This document shows, piece after piece, positions 16,818 to 26,935 of a stretch of DNA of 64,000 nucleotides. Under the pieces are notes generated by a model that had not been told where the DNA came from, searched no databases, and saw only the letters and a list, made by a program, of their open reading frames with translations. The DNA lies in the NCBI GenBank assembly GCA_002256145.1, contig NKIP01000001.1:194090-258089 (forward strand). The letters are read 5' to 3'. Position 1 is the first letter of the stretch. Every line of letters begins with the position of its first letter. The translations under genes were made by a program, and so were the position numbers. The DNA comes from Comamonadaceae bacterium PBBC1. GTDB lineage: Bacteria > Pseudomonadota > Gammaproteobacteria > Burkholderiales > Burkholderiaceae_C.

Positions 16818-18098
16818 TCACTTCTTGACAGGTTCGTCAGGCTTGACGTCATTGCCAGGGATGTAAGGGCTCCAGGGCTTGGCTTTCACCGGACCAGGTG
16901 TCTTCCACACCACGTTGAACTGGCCGTCGGCTTTGATCTCGCCGATGAACACCGACTTGTGCAGGTGGTGGTTTTTCTCGTCCATCTTGCTGGTGATGCC
17001 GCTCGGTGCCTTGAAGGTCTGACCGGCCATGGCCGCGATCACTTTGTCGGTGTCGGTGGACTTGGCTTTTTCAACCGCTTGCTTCCACATGTTGATGCCG
17101 ATGTAAGTCGCTTCCATCGGGTCGTTGGTCAAAGGCTTGTCTTTGTGACCGGCGATGTTTTTGGCCTTGGCATAAGCCGCCCACTTTTTGGTGAACTCGT
17201 CGTTGGCAGGGTTCTTGATGCTCATGAAGTAGTTCCATGCTGCCAAGTGACCCACCAAAGGCTTGGTGTCCACGCCACGCAGCTCCTCTTCACCCACCGA
17301 GAAAGCCACGACGGGCACGTCTTTGGCTTTCAGGCCCGCGTTGCCCAGCTCTTTGTAGAAAGGCACGTTGGAGTCACCGTTGATGGTGGACACCACGGCT
17401 GTCTTGCCACCGGCAGAGAATTTCTTCACATCGGCCACGATGGTTTGATAATCTGAGTGACCAAACGGGGTGTATTTCTCGTCGATGTCAGACTCTTTCA
17501 CGCCTTTGCTTTTCAGGTAAGCACGCAAGATTTTGTTGGTGGTGCGGGGGTACACATAGTCGGTGCCCAGCAAAACCCATCGCTTGGCAGCGCCACCTTC
17601 TTTGCTCATCAGGTAGTCCACCGCAGGAATTGCTTGCTGGTTGGGCGCAGCGCCTGTGTAAAACACGTTTTTGCTCAGCTCTTCGCCTTCATATTGCACG
17701 GGGTAGAACAGCAGGCCATTCATTTCTTCGACCACGGGCAAGACCGATTTGCGCGACACCGAAGTCCAGCAACCGAAGATGACCGAGACTTTGTCCTGAC
17801 CCAGCAACTGCTTGGTTTTTTCAGCAAACAAGGGCCAGTTGGAGGCCGGGTCCACGATCACGGGCTCGAGCTTTTTGCCGAGCACGCCGCCCTTGGCGTT
17901 GATCTCGTCAATGGCCATGAGCACGGTGTCTTTCAACACGGTTTCAGAGATGGCCATGGTGCCCGACAAGCTGTGCAGCACGCCGACTTTGATGGTGTTG
18001 CCCGCTTGCGCTTGGGCTTGGTTTGTAAAACTCAGGCTGCCAGCCACAATGGCTGCAGCAGTTGCGAGGGCTTTAAGATTGCCACGGCGGTTCATCAT
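16818..18098 (-). CDS. urtA: Urea ABC transporter periplasmic binding protein UrtA
   Basis: A 426-residue type-1 periplasmic binding protein. The signal peptide is MMNRRGNLKALATAAAIVAGSLSFTNQAQAQA and the mature part begins IKVGVLHSLSGTMAISE, a UrtA hallmark. FGCWTSVSRKSVLPVVEEMNGLLFYPVQYEGEE and NWPLFAEKTKQLL are also diagnostic of urea/short-amide binders. GGAG 7 bases upstream selects ATG 18098, although the frame is open much further. It is transcribed divergently from ureA, with a perfect sigma-54 promoter, so it heads the nitrogen-controlled urt operon. Confidence 0.95.
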   Translation of the reverse strand: MMNRRGNLKALATAAAIVAGSLSFTNQAQAQAGNTIKVGVLHSLSGTMAISETVLKDTVLMAIDEINAKGGVLGKKLEPVIVDPASNWPLFAEKTKQLLGQDKVSVIFGCWTSVSRKSVLPVVEEMNGLLFYPVQYEGEELSKNVFYTGAAPNQQAIPAVDYLMSKEGGAAKRWVLLGTDYVYPRTTNKILRAYLKSKGVKESDIDEKYTPFGHSDYQTIVADVKKFSAGGKTAVVSTINGDSNVPFYKELGNAGLKAKDVPVVAFSVGEEELRGVDTKPLVGHLAAWNYFMSIKNPANDEFTKKWAAYAKAKNIAGHKDKPLTNDPMEATYIGINMWKQAVEKAKSTDTDKVIAAMAGQTFKAPSGITSKMDEKNHHLHKSVFIGEIKADGQFNVVWKTPGPVKAKPWSPYIPGNDVKPDEPVKK

Positions 18099-18170
18099 GT
18101 GATCACTCCAATCAGGAAAGTAAATGGATTCAACAAAAGGGCGGAGCGCTTGCAACGCTGCAACCCCTCT

Positions 18171-18186
18171 TGCAATCACCGTGCCA
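18171..18186 (-). promoter_or_regulatory. Sigma-54 promoter of urtABCDE
   Basis: On the minus strand the bases read TGGCACGGTGATTGCA, a full match to TGGCAC-N5-TTGCW. Transcription would begin near 18160, about 62 bases before urtA. TGCACCA at 18206-18212, just upstream, matches one half of an NtrC site, although it lies closer than usual for an enhancer. Confidence 0.75.
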
Positions 18187-18260
18187 ACTTTTGAAAATGC
18201 AGGAATGCACCAGAACATGCCCAAGCGACTTCCTAGGGAAATCGCACAGTCCCTATAAAG

Positions 18261-18276
18261 AGGCATGCTCTTTGCT
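18261..18276 (+). promoter_or_regulatory. Probable sigma-54 promoter of the ureA operon
   Basis: AGGCATGCTCTTTGCT keeps GG-N10-GC and the TTGCT box, with two mismatches in the -24 box. Transcription would begin near 18287, 35 bases before ureA. It faces the perfect sigma-54 element of urtA, so the two operons could share enhancer sites in the 223-base intergenic region. Confidence 0.5.
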
Positions 18277-18321
18277 TCATTGACGTTCAGTTCGCCCAAC
18301 ACATTCAAAGCACGCACCAAA

Positions 18322-18624
18322 ATGGAACTCACCCCTCGCGAAAAAGACAAACTGCTGATCTTCACGGCGGCACTTTTGGCCGAGCGCCGCAAGGCACGCG
18401 GCCTCAAACTCAACTACCCCGAAGCCATCGCGCTGATCAGCGCTGCCGTCATGGAAGGCGCACGCGACGGCAAGACCGTGGCTCAACTCATGAGCGAAGG
18501 CCGCACCGTTTTGACGCGTGCCGACGTCATGGATGGCATCGCTGAAATGATCCCCGATATCCAGGTCGAAGCGACTTTTCCGGACGGCACCAAATTGGTG
18601 ACCGTGCACCAACCCATTGTTTAA
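18322..18624 (+). CDS. ureA: Urease subunit gamma UreA
   Basis: A 100-residue structural subunit of urease, which hydrolyses urea to ammonia and carbamate in the cytosol. The sequence from [22 protein letters not shown] through [21 protein letters not shown] to [22 protein letters not shown] is the standard gamma subunit at full length. ATG 18322 fits the family start; the frame remains open upstream but only over promoter DNA. It begins the ureA-X-BCEFG run. Confidence 0.98.
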   Translation: MELTPREKDKLLIFTAALLAERRKARGLKLNYPEAIALISAAVMEGARDGKTVAQLMSEGRTVLTRADVMDGIAEMIPDIQVEATFPDGTKLVTVHQPIV

Positions 18625-18642
18625 AAACACCCAGGAGCTGTC

Positions 18643-18813
18643 ATGAAAAAATTTGCATTCACTTTGTCTTTGGCCTTCACACAGCTGGCCAACACCGCCT
18701 TGGCACACGATGGGCACGGCCTGGGTGGCACCCATTGGCACGCCACCGATGTGCTGGGTTTCATCGCCGTTGCCGCGGTGCTGGCGGTGGCTGTTTATTT
18801 CGGCAAGAAGTGA
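18643..18813 (+). CDS. Small His-rich exported/membrane protein between ureA and ureB
   Basis: A 56-residue frame with AGGAG at 18633-18637, 5 bases before its ATG. A hydrophobic start ends in a good cleavage motif ([10 protein letters not shown]..., ANTALA). A histidine cluster follows, [16 protein letters not shown], then one membrane helix, [17 protein letters not shown], and a GKK end. The His cluster next to a helix resembles the start of HupE/UreJ-type nickel permeases, and could bind Ni2+. Its position inside the urease operon, 18 bases after ureA and 7 before ureB, strongly supports it as a real gene. Function unproven. Confidence 0.75.
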   Translation: MKKFAFTLSLAFTQLANTALAHDGHGLGGTHWHATDVLGFIAVAAVLAVAVYFGKK

Positions 18814-18820
18814 GCCCCGC

Positions 18821-19126
18821 ATGACCCCCGGAGAACTTTTGATTGACCCCGGTCAGCACGCGCTGAATGTGGGCCGCCGCACCTGCACCCTGGTGGTGCA
18901 AAACGCCAGCGACCGCCCGATTCAGGTGGGCTCGCACTACCACTTTGCCGAAACCAATGGCGGCTTGAGCTTTGACCGTGCAGCTGCGCAAGGCATGCGC
19001 CTGAACATCGCTTCGGGGACCGCGGTTCGCTTTGAGCCTGGCCAGCAACGCACCGTCGAGTTGGTGGACTATGCGGGTGACCGCGTGGTGTACGGCTTTC
19101 GCGGCTTAACACAAGGGAAACTCTGA
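18821..19126 (+). CDS. ureB: Urease subunit beta UreB
   Basis: A 101-residue structural subunit of urease. Family sequence is seen in [34 protein letters not shown] (here [14 protein letters not shown]), [27 protein letters not shown] and [11 protein letters not shown]. The start is set by the family (MxPGE) and by the end of the small gene just before it. Only one base separates its stop from ureC. Confidence 0.98.
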   Translation: MTPGELLIDPGQHALNVGRRTCTLVVQNASDRPIQVGSHYHFAETNGGLSFDRAAAQGMRLNIASGTAVRFEPGQQRTVELVDYAGDRVVYGFRGLTQGKL

Positions 19127-19127
19127 C

Positions 19128-20846
<1,719 letters not shown>

Positions 20847-20858
20847 AACAAACTCCTC

Positions 20859-20934
20859 TGTAGGAGCCCACTCCTTGGGCGATGGGCGTGGCACACACCC
20901 CACACAGGCATCGCCCACAGGGTGGGCTCCTACA
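20859..20934. repeat. Nested palindromic element between ureC and ureE
   Basis: Outer arms TGTAGGAGCCCAC (20859-20871) and GTGGGCTCCTACA (20922-20934) pair perfectly over 13 bp. Inside them TGGGCGATG (20876-20884) pairs with CATCGCCCA (20909-20917). The element fills almost the entire 100-base gap. Its sequence differs from the repeats in the urt operon, so it is a separate family; similar TGTAGGAGCC palindromes are widespread in proteobacteria. It could stabilise ureABC mRNA. Confidence 0.9.
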
Positions 20935-20946
20935 AAACCTAAAGCC

Positions 20947-21639
20947 ATGACCTCGTTACTCCTCTGCTCCAAACTCATGCCCCAAGGCCGTGGCTTGGCC
21001 CGCGTGCTGATCCAACGTGCCAGCACCATCACCCTGGACTGGGACACCCGCCAGAAAAGCCGCTTTGATGCGACCGACAGCGCAGGCCGTGCCCTGGGCA
21101 TCTTTTTGCCCCGAGGCACCGTGGTGCGCGGCGGCGATGTGCTGGTGGCCGAAGACGGCTCGCTCGTGTGCGTGCAAGCCGCACCACAAGCCGTGCTGCG
21201 CATCACCGCCTGCACCGAGCACGGATCGCCCTTTGACCTGACCCGCGCCGCCTACCACCTGGGCAACCGGCATGTGCCCATCGAGCTGCAACCCGACCAC
21301 CTGAAGATCGAACCCGACCATGTGCTGGCCGACATGCTGCGGGCCATGCACATGACGGTGATCGAGGTGTCTGAATCTTTTGAGCCCGAAAACGGTGCAT
21401 ATGGTGACCACGGTGGGCATGCCGGTCACGGACACTCACCAGCTCATGGCCACGATCACCCACACACCGACAACGCCGCAACTGCCGAGCCGCATGTGCA
21501 TGGCCCAGATTGCCAACACGGGCATGCAGCACCTGCTTCAAGCCCGGCAGTGGCCAAGCGCATTCCTATCGGCATCCCAATCCGCACCGTGCAAGCCGCG
21601 CCCCATGTGCACGGCCCCGACTGCGAGCATGAGCACTGA
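20947..21639 (+). CDS. ureE: Urease accessory nickel metallochaperone UreE
   Basis: A 230-residue protein that binds Ni2+ and passes it to UreG. The core ([39 protein letters not shown], then [13 protein letters not shown] with the conserved His) is a standard UreE. The tail of about 80 residues is very rich in His, with [18 protein letters not shown] and two copies of HVHGPDC. This tail would store several metal ions. ATG 20947 follows the palindromic gap. Its last 11 bases overlap ureF. Confidence 0.96.
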   Translation: MTSLLLCSKLMPQGRGLARVLIQRASTITLDWDTRQKSRFDATDSAGRALGIFLPRGTVVRGGDVLVAEDGSLVCVQAAPQAVLRITACTEHGSPFDLTRAAYHLGNRHVPIELQPDHLKIEPDHVLADMLRAMHMTVIEVSESFEPENGAYGDHGGHAGHGHSPAHGHDHPHTDNAATAEPHVHGPDCQHGHAAPASSPAVAKRIPIGIPIRTVQAAPHVHGPDCEHEH

Positions 21640-22318
21640 CACCGCGCCTTCGGGTTTGCTGCAACTGATCTGGCTCGCATCGCCTGCGTTGCCCATCGGC
21701 GGTTTTTCGTATTCCGAAGGTCTGGAAGCGGCCATCGAGCAAGGCCTGGTGCACAACGAAGCCAGCGCTACCGATTGGGTGGTGGACCAGCTGCACCTGA
21801 CGCAGTCTCGCGGCGACATGGCGGTGCTGGCGCAGGCCATTCCGGCTTGGCAGCGCCACGACACCGCCCGACTGCAGACCCTGAACGACTGGGTCATGAC
21901 CACCCGCGAAACCACCGAGATGCGCTTGCAAACCGAGCAAATGGGCCGCTCCCTGCTTGACTGGTTACGCAACCTGCAGCAGGCCAGCCACGCGCAACTG
22001 CAGTTTTGCGCCAGCCTGCCTGTGACCTACCCGCTGGCCATGTCCTTGGCTTTGTCCCTGGCCAATACGCCACTGGACCAAGCCCTGCAGGCTTATGCCT
22101 TTGGCTGGGCCGAGAACATGACCCAGGCAGCACTCAAGTCCGTGCCATTGGGTCAAAGCGCAGGTCAGCGCATGCTGGCGCGGCTGGCCCGCGAAATCCC
22201 GCTGGCGGTGCAAACCGCCATGCAAATAAACGACGAAGACCGCCAGGCCTTCAGCCCCATGCTGGCCATCCTGTCGTCCCGCCACGAAACCCAATACTCC
22301 CGAATTTTCAGATCATGA
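21629..22318 (+). CDS. ureF: Urease accessory protein UreF
   Basis: A 229-residue maturation factor that forms the UreD-UreF-UreG complex on apo-urease and acts as a GTPase-activating and fidelity factor. Typical sequence is [28 protein letters not shown] and SLLDWLRNL, with the C-terminal [17 protein letters not shown] 21629 lies inside the end of ureE, indicating translational coupling. Its stop overlaps the ureG start (ATGA). Confidence 0.96.
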   Translation: MSTDTAPSGLLQLIWLASPALPIGGFSYSEGLEAAIEQGLVHNEASATDWVVDQLHLTQSRGDMAVLAQAIPAWQRHDTARLQTLNDWVMTTRETTEMRLQTEQMGRSLLDWLRNLQQASHAQLQFCASLPVTYPLAMSLALSLANTPLDQALQAYAFGWAENMTQAALKSVPLGQSAGQRMLARLAREIPLAVQTAMQINDEDRQAFSPMLAILSSRHETQYSRIFRS

Positions 22319-22974
22319 CTTCTGCACTGCACCACATCCCCCACCGCACCAAAAAGCTTCCTCCTCTGCGCGTGGGCATCGGCGGACCGGTTGGCTCTGG
22401 CAAAACCACGCTGCTCGAGATGCTGTGCAAAAACATGCGTGAGCGCTGGGACCTGATCGCCATCACCAACGACATCTACACCAAAGAAGACCAGCGCCTG
22501 CTGACGGTGAGTGGCGCCCTGCCCGCTGAGCGCATCATGGGCGTGGAAACCGGCGGCTGCCCCCACACCGCCATCCGCGAAGACGCGTCCATCAACCTCG
22601 AAGCGATTGACCGCATGCTCGAAAAGTTTCCCAACGCCGACGTGGTCTTCATCGAGAGCGGTGGCGACAACCTGGCAGCCACCTTCAGCCCCGAACTGAG
22701 TGACCTCACGATCTACGTGATCGACGTGGCGGCGGGCGAAAAAATTCCGCGCAAAGGCGGCCCCGGCATCACCAAAAGCGATTTGTTCGTCATCAACAAA
22801 ACCGACCTGGCCCCGCATGTGGGCGCTGACCTGCAAGTGATGCGCGACGACACCAACCGCATGCGCCCCAACCCCGAAACACGCCCCTGGGTCATGACCA
22901 ACTTGAAAACCCTGGACGGCTTGGCCGAAGTGGTGGCTTTCATCGAAAAGCGCGGCATGCTGGCCACCGCTTGA
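22315..22974 (+). CDS. ureG: Urease accessory GTPase UreG
   Basis: A 219-residue GTPase that drives nickel insertion into urease. It has the P-loop [17 protein letters not shown], the CPH nickel motif in [14 protein letters not shown], the switch segment [16 protein letters not shown] and the guanine-specificity motif VINKTDLAP. The frame extends upstream within ureF; ATG 22315 with the ATGA overlap is the family start. It is the last gene of the urease run. Confidence 0.98.
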   Translation: MTSALHHIPHRTKKLPPLRVGIGGPVGSGKTTLLEMLCKNMRERWDLIAITNDIYTKEDQRLLTVSGALPAERIMGVETGGCPHTAIREDASINLEAIDRMLEKFPNADVVFIESGGDNLAATFSPELSDLTIYVIDVAAGEKIPRKGGPGITKSDLFVINKTDLAPHVGADLQVMRDDTNRMRPNPETRPWVMTNLKTLDGLAEVVAFIEKRGMLATA

Positions 22975-23044
22975 TGCGGACCGCTTCTTTTTGAACACGC
23001 CTGCCTCAAAAGCCCGCCTCTAAGCCGTTACAATCTAGCTCCAA

Positions 23045-23132
23045 GGAAGCGTGGCAGAGTGGTCGATTGCACCGGTCTTGAAAACCGGCGACTCGAAAGG
23101 GTCCGTGAGTTCGAATCTCACCGCTTCCGCCA
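23045..23132 (+). tRNA. tRNA-Ser (UGA)
   Basis: The 88 bases form a class II tRNA. Acceptor arms GGAAGCG / CGCTTCC pair, the anticodon stem CCGGT / ACCGG encloses loop CTTGAAA with anticodon TGA at 23079-23081, and there is an extra arm and a T loop (GAGTTCGAATCTC). Discriminator G and CCA are encoded. It borders an AT-rich stretch on its 3' side. Confidence 0.97.
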
Positions 23133-23149
23133 AGACACTCATTCAAATC

Positions 23150-23170
23150 AAGCGCTTAGGCGCTTTTTTT
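23150..23170 (+). terminator. Terminator after tRNA-Ser
   Basis: The hairpin AAGCGC / GCGCTT with a TTAG loop runs directly into seven or more T residues, 18 bases after the tRNA. Confidence 0.85.
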
Positions 23171-23322
23171 GTTGCCGAAAGCAAATTGAACTTCTATCAA
23201 TTCAGATTTTGCAAAGACCCTTTATTTCACCAGATAAACATTAAAAATAGTTTAGTTTTTTTATCCGATTAAACATATTATAAAAAACTGCAATCAGAAT
23301 AAATAAATGATCGATGCAAGAC

Positions 23323-23351
23323 AAAAAAAAAGGGGCCTGAGCCCCTTTTTT
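23323..23351 (-). terminator. Terminator of the beta-barrel gene
   Basis: Stem GGGGC / GCCCC with a CTGA loop is flanked by an A tract on one side and a T tract on the other. It therefore works in both directions, and lies 28 bases after the stop of the minus-strand gene. Confidence 0.85.
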
Positions 23352-23378
23352 AATTGATGATTTATTTAAAATAAAAAA

Positions 23379-24032
23379 TCAGAACTTGTAACCAATGCTC
23401 ACACCGGCTTTGACAAGGCTTGGTTTGTAAGTTTCAGTCACATCTGTGTAATAAGATTTGGTGTTGAAATTAATTTTTTCAATTTCAACTGTACCGTACA
23501 ACTCATTTGTGATTTTAAACTTGACACCAACACCGAAACCTGTGCCATTGTGTTTCATACTGGCAGAGCCTGCATCACCCGCTACTGGCGTTGAATCCAA
23601 AGTGTAATCAAAAGTGTTTTTGCCAGTTGCGCGAACGATGCTGAATTTTGTATAGGCTTGAACCGAATCATTCAGGTTATAACCCGGCTCAATGGAGATG
23701 CCCCAAACGTTGGAGAGTTTGAATTCATCAGACCAGATACCGCCAGTGTCTACGGAAAAACTGCGCAAGGAACCAGATTTTTGTGAACCCAGCATGGTGA
23801 AAACACCACCAGCCATATTAAAAGCGCCGTAAGACTTTGAATAATTCAAAGACAGATTACCAACGGCTTTGGTGTCAGAAACTTTGCCATCAGGGCTGTA
23901 GTCTTTTAAAGTGGTTTGTGCAGCGTTAAAACCAATACCAGCTTGAATGGAAGGACCATCGAATGTACCAGCAGCGGACACCGTAGAAATGGCCGCAAAA
24001 GATGCGGCAATGAAAAATCGTGATTTGATCAT
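23379..24032 (-). CDS. Outer-membrane beta-barrel protein of unknown function
   Basis: A 217-residue protein with a signal peptide (MIKSRFFIAASFAAISTVSAA). The rest is alternating hydrophobic/polar strands with frequent Gly, Asn and aromatic residues, ending in VSIGYKF. The terminal Phe and aromatic belts fit an 8-stranded outer-membrane barrel of the OmpW/OmpA-barrel type. AGAGG 5 bases upstream supports ATG 24032. The gene is clearly more AT-rich than its neighbours and sits alone between tRNA-Ser and an MFS gene, with its own terminator, which suggests acquisition. The exact family and function are not recognised. Confidence 0.75.
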   Translation of the reverse strand: MIKSRFFIAASFAAISTVSAAGTFDGPSIQAGIGFNAAQTTLKDYSPDGKVSDTKAVGNLSLNYSKSYGAFNMAGGVFTMLGSQKSGSLRSFSVDTGGIWSDEFKLSNVWGISIEPGYNLNDSVQAYTKFSIVRATGKNTFDYTLDSTPVAGDAGSASMKHNGTGFGVGVKFKITNELYGTVEIEKINFNTKSYYTDVTETYKPSLVKAGVSIGYKF

Positions 24033-24414
24033 GGAAACCTCTAGAGGAAAAATTATTATTGAAAGTATCACTTGACAAATTTAAATAAATATTCGAGTGA
24101 CATTCAATCATACACACGCCATCGCAAAAAACTCTTGACACATGAAAAAGTGACTGACAGCAACCTTTACAAATTTTCAAGAAAAATATAATTAATTATT
24201 ATTTTTAATTAAAATAATTTGCATCAATTTATTTATATTTACGAACCAACCCATTCCAAGCCCAAGCACCTGGGACATACGCCAGTTTAAGCACCCTAAG
24301 CCATCGAACTACTCATCTGAGCACAAACCTCTCAAAAAACCACTTTTGTCAAATACCCACACAGGGTTCGTTGATTGTTTGAGCCATGCGGCTTGTAGAG
24401 CGCCCCAGCCCAGC
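24033..24414. other. AT-rich intergenic region
   Basis: About 380 bases without a credible gene. The half next to the barrel gene is very AT-rich (24180-24240 is nearly pure A/T) and should hold its promoter. The other half returns towards the genome average. No repeat or tRNA-end duplication was noticed. Confidence 0.6.
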
Positions 24415-25614
24415 TCAGGATTTTGAGAGCCGCAAAGCCCAAGGCCCCAGAAAAATACCCATAGCCAGGACGGCAAATGCGGCTGTCCAGGCTTGAGGTT
24501 CTTGAATACCGCCATGGGCATCCAAGGCCAGGCCCAGCAGCCATCCCGACAAGGCAGACAAGCCAAAACCCACGGTTGAATGCAAGGCCAAGGTCAGACC
24601 CTTGAAGGACGGTTGAGCGTGCGACACCATCCCGGCGGTCAATGAGCCCGAGTCGGCAGGCACGGTCACGGCATACACCACCAACAAGCCCAGCAGCAGC
24701 CAAGGCGAACCGTCCGCCCCCCAAGCCACCAGCAAAGCGGTCAGGCCAGAGGCCAGCTGAATCCAGGTCAATGCACGTTGTCGGCCAAAGCGCAAACACA
24801 GTTCATTGCCCAAAATGCTCGCAGGCATGGCCAGCAAAGAGGCCACAAAGCTGACCCACATGGGGTCAGGCAGTTGTAGCCCCGAATGGCGTGCGACCAC
24901 AAACGCCCAAAACGCCACAATCCAGGTTCTGAATCCATACAGTTCAAAGCAATGTGCGCCATAAGCCAGGATGTAAGCCATGGTCGGTCGATTGCGCAAA
25001 ACGGGACGAATGTCCAGCAAGTGACCGGGCACCACAACCGGTTGCCGTGGGGCCATTTTCCAAGCGACCACAACCATGCACAAGGGCCCCAAAGCGGTGA
25101 TGGCAAACGCCCAACGCCAGCCCCAGGACTGGGCCAACAGTTGCGACACCAAAAATGAGAACCCGACGCCCATGGAATAACTGGCGGTGTACAAGGTGAT
25201 GCTGCGCGAGGCATCGGCCTGCCCCAAGCGGTCTGTCAGTGCCCGCAATCCGGGCATATAGGCCCCAGCAAAGCTGGCACCGGCCATGGCCCAAAACACC
25301 ATCCCGCTCCACCAACTGTTTGCAAAGCAGGCAAAGGCCAGGGTACTCAAGGCACTGCACAAAGACCCCCAAAACAAGATGCGTCTGGCGTCCAAACGGT
25401 CCGTCAATGCCGTCAAACCGGGCACAGCCACCATGTAGCCACAAGCATAGGCCGCAGCCAACAAGCCGGCTTGTGTGCTGCTCATGCCCCAAACCGGCAT
25501 GAGGTGCTGAACCATCACGGCGGGCACCACCACATGGGGCAATAGATTGCCCACTTGGCCCACACACATGGCCCACACCAGGCGGGTGCCTTGCAGAGTT
25601 TTCACGCCGCTCAC
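24415..25614 (-). CDS. MFS transporter
   Basis: A 399-residue protein with about 12 hydrophobic segments. The family loop between helices 2 and 3 is seen as GLTALTDRLDARRILFWG, repeated in the second half as LGNELCLRFGRQRALTW. It is probably a proton-driven uptake or export carrier in the inner membrane. Its ATG directly abuts the TAG stop of the iron-dependent dehydrogenase gene, so both are translated from one transcript and may handle the same compound. The substrate cannot be deduced. Confidence 0.85.
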   Translation of the reverse strand: MSGVKTLQGTRLVWAMCVGQVGNLLPHVVVPAVMVQHLMPVWGMSSTQAGLLAAAYACGYMVAVPGLTALTDRLDARRILFWGSLCSALSTLAFACFANSWWSGMVFWAMAGASFAGAYMPGLRALTDRLGQADASRSITLYTASYSMGVGFSFLVSQLLAQSWGWRWAFAITALGPLCMVVVAWKMAPRQPVVVPGHLLDIRPVLRNRPTMAYILAYGAHCFELYGFRTWIVAFWAFVVARHSGLQLPDPMWVSFVASLLAMPASILGNELCLRFGRQRALTWIQLASGLTALLVAWGADGSPWLLLGLLVVYAVTVPADSGSLTAGMVSHAQPSFKGLTLALHSTVGFGLSALSGWLLGLALDAHGGIQEPQAWTAAFAVLAMGIFLGPWALRLSKS

Positions 25615-26784
25615 CTACCAGGCGGCATCCAGGATGCTGCGCACATCTTGGGGGCCATGGATTTTTCTGGGGTTGGTATGGATAAGGCGGTCGTGCATGG
25701 CGTTGTGCGCAATGAGGTCCAGCATGTCGGCGGGCACCCCCACCTCGCGCAAGGTGCTGGGCAAACCCAGTTCGGCCACCAATTCGGCCAGCAGATCACA
25801 AGCGGGCTTGTTCGGCTCACCCAAGGCTTCGCTCACCCGTTTTTGTTGCTCGGCGTTCACGCTGTGGTTGTAGCGCATCACATGGGGCAGCATGACACAA
25901 GAGGTGTACCCGTGAGGCACCCCAGCAGTGCCACCCAACACATGGCCAATGCCATGGCTGGCCCCTTTGTGGACGCCTGCACTCGAGCCGATGATGGACA
26001 TCCATGCCCCCAACTGGCAATCGAGTCGGGCGTTCAGATCAGAGGGGTCTTTTTTGACGGCCCGCAAACCTCGGCCCAAAAGGCGCAAGGCCTGAAAGGA
26101 GGTGGCCTCTGACATGGGATGGGTGTTGACAGAGCACAGGTCTTCCACGGCATGGTCTACAGCGCGTAGGCCTGTAGACAACCACAACCATTCAGGGGTG
26201 TGGACCGTCAAGGCCGGATCCAGGATCACGGTACGAGGTGACGCTTTGGGGTGCAGAAAATTTTCTTTGTGCCCCTTGGTCGTGTCGGTGCAACCGGCCA
26301 AGGCGCTGAATTCACCCGCCGACAAGGTGGTCGAGATCACCGTGCTGGGCACGCTAGGGGCATTGAATTCGGGCCGCTCCACACGCCCATCGGCATGGAC
26401 CCGGGTGGCCAAGCGATCCAGGTCCTCGGGTGAGTCAATGGCATTGCTCATGCACAGGGTCAGCATTTTTCCGGCATCGGTGATCGAGCCGCCTCCCAGC
26501 GTCAAAATCAGATCGGCCCGTGCATTCAAGGCCTCATGTGCCGCCTTGACCACGGCTGTGCGCGGTGTGTGTGCAGGCATGTCAGAAAACACCCCCACGC
26601 AGCGTGTACCCAAGACTCCCCTGAGTTGATCCACCACATCGGTGTGGCGCGTCAAGCTGCCACTGGCCAACACAAACACCCGCTGGGCGTCCACCGTTTG
26701 AACCTCTTGGGCAAGAGCCTGTACAAAGGGAACGCCGTAAACAATGCGCTGCGTATTGGGATAACTGTAGAAGCCAGAACGCAT
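25615..26784 (-). CDS. Iron-containing alcohol dehydrogenase (maleylacetate reductase-like)
   Basis: A 389-residue cytosolic NAD(P)-dependent dehydrogenase of the Fe-ADH family. The dinucleotide-binding motif is LTLGGGSITDAGKML. Metal-binding His residues are visible in AVDHAVEDL, KGASHGIGHVLGG and GVPHGYTSCVMLPHVM. The pattern is nearest to maleylacetate reductases and related enzymes that reduce oxo-acids in aromatic breakdown, but other aldehydes or ketones are possible. It is followed without a gap by the MFS gene and is divergent from the acyl-CoA dehydrogenase operon. Confidence 0.85.
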   Translation of the reverse strand: MRSGFYSYPNTQRIVYGVPFVQALAQEVQTVDAQRVFVLASGSLTRHTDVVDQLRGVLGTRCVGVFSDMPAHTPRTAVVKAAHEALNARADLILTLGGGSITDAGKMLTLCMSNAIDSPEDLDRLATRVHADGRVERPEFNAPSVPSTVISTTLSAGEFSALAGCTDTTKGHKENFLHPKASPRTVILDPALTVHTPEWLWLSTGLRAVDHAVEDLCSVNTHPMSEATSFQALRLLGRGLRAVKKDPSDLNARLDCQLGAWMSIIGSSAGVHKGASHGIGHVLGGTAGVPHGYTSCVMLPHVMRYNHSVNAEQQKRVSEALGEPNKPACDLLAELVAELGLPSTLREVGVPADMLDLIAHNAMHDRLIHTNPRKIHGPQDVRSILDAAW

Positions 26785-26935
26785 GAGAGTGGTCTTTCAT
26801 GTCTATGAAACTGGAAGTCTTCATCATCTCGCATCCACGCGGGTTTGGAGTCGCCTAGTTGTCTCGATCTGCCTTGACTTGCCCATTGAAAGCATCAAGA
26901 TGAGCTGAGTTTCATTGACCGGCGAAAGTAGTGAC

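Noticed and set aside
15052-16866. A 604-codon forward frame opposite urtB
   Set aside because: The sequence is composition noise (Gln/His/Arg-rich) and lies exactly over a well-supported permease gene and a repeat element.
23045-24414. Direct copy of the tRNA-Ser 3' end that would mark an island at the barrel gene
   Set aside because: No second copy of the CGCTTCCGCCA end was seen up to 24.4 kb, so I do not call this a tRNA-integrated island.
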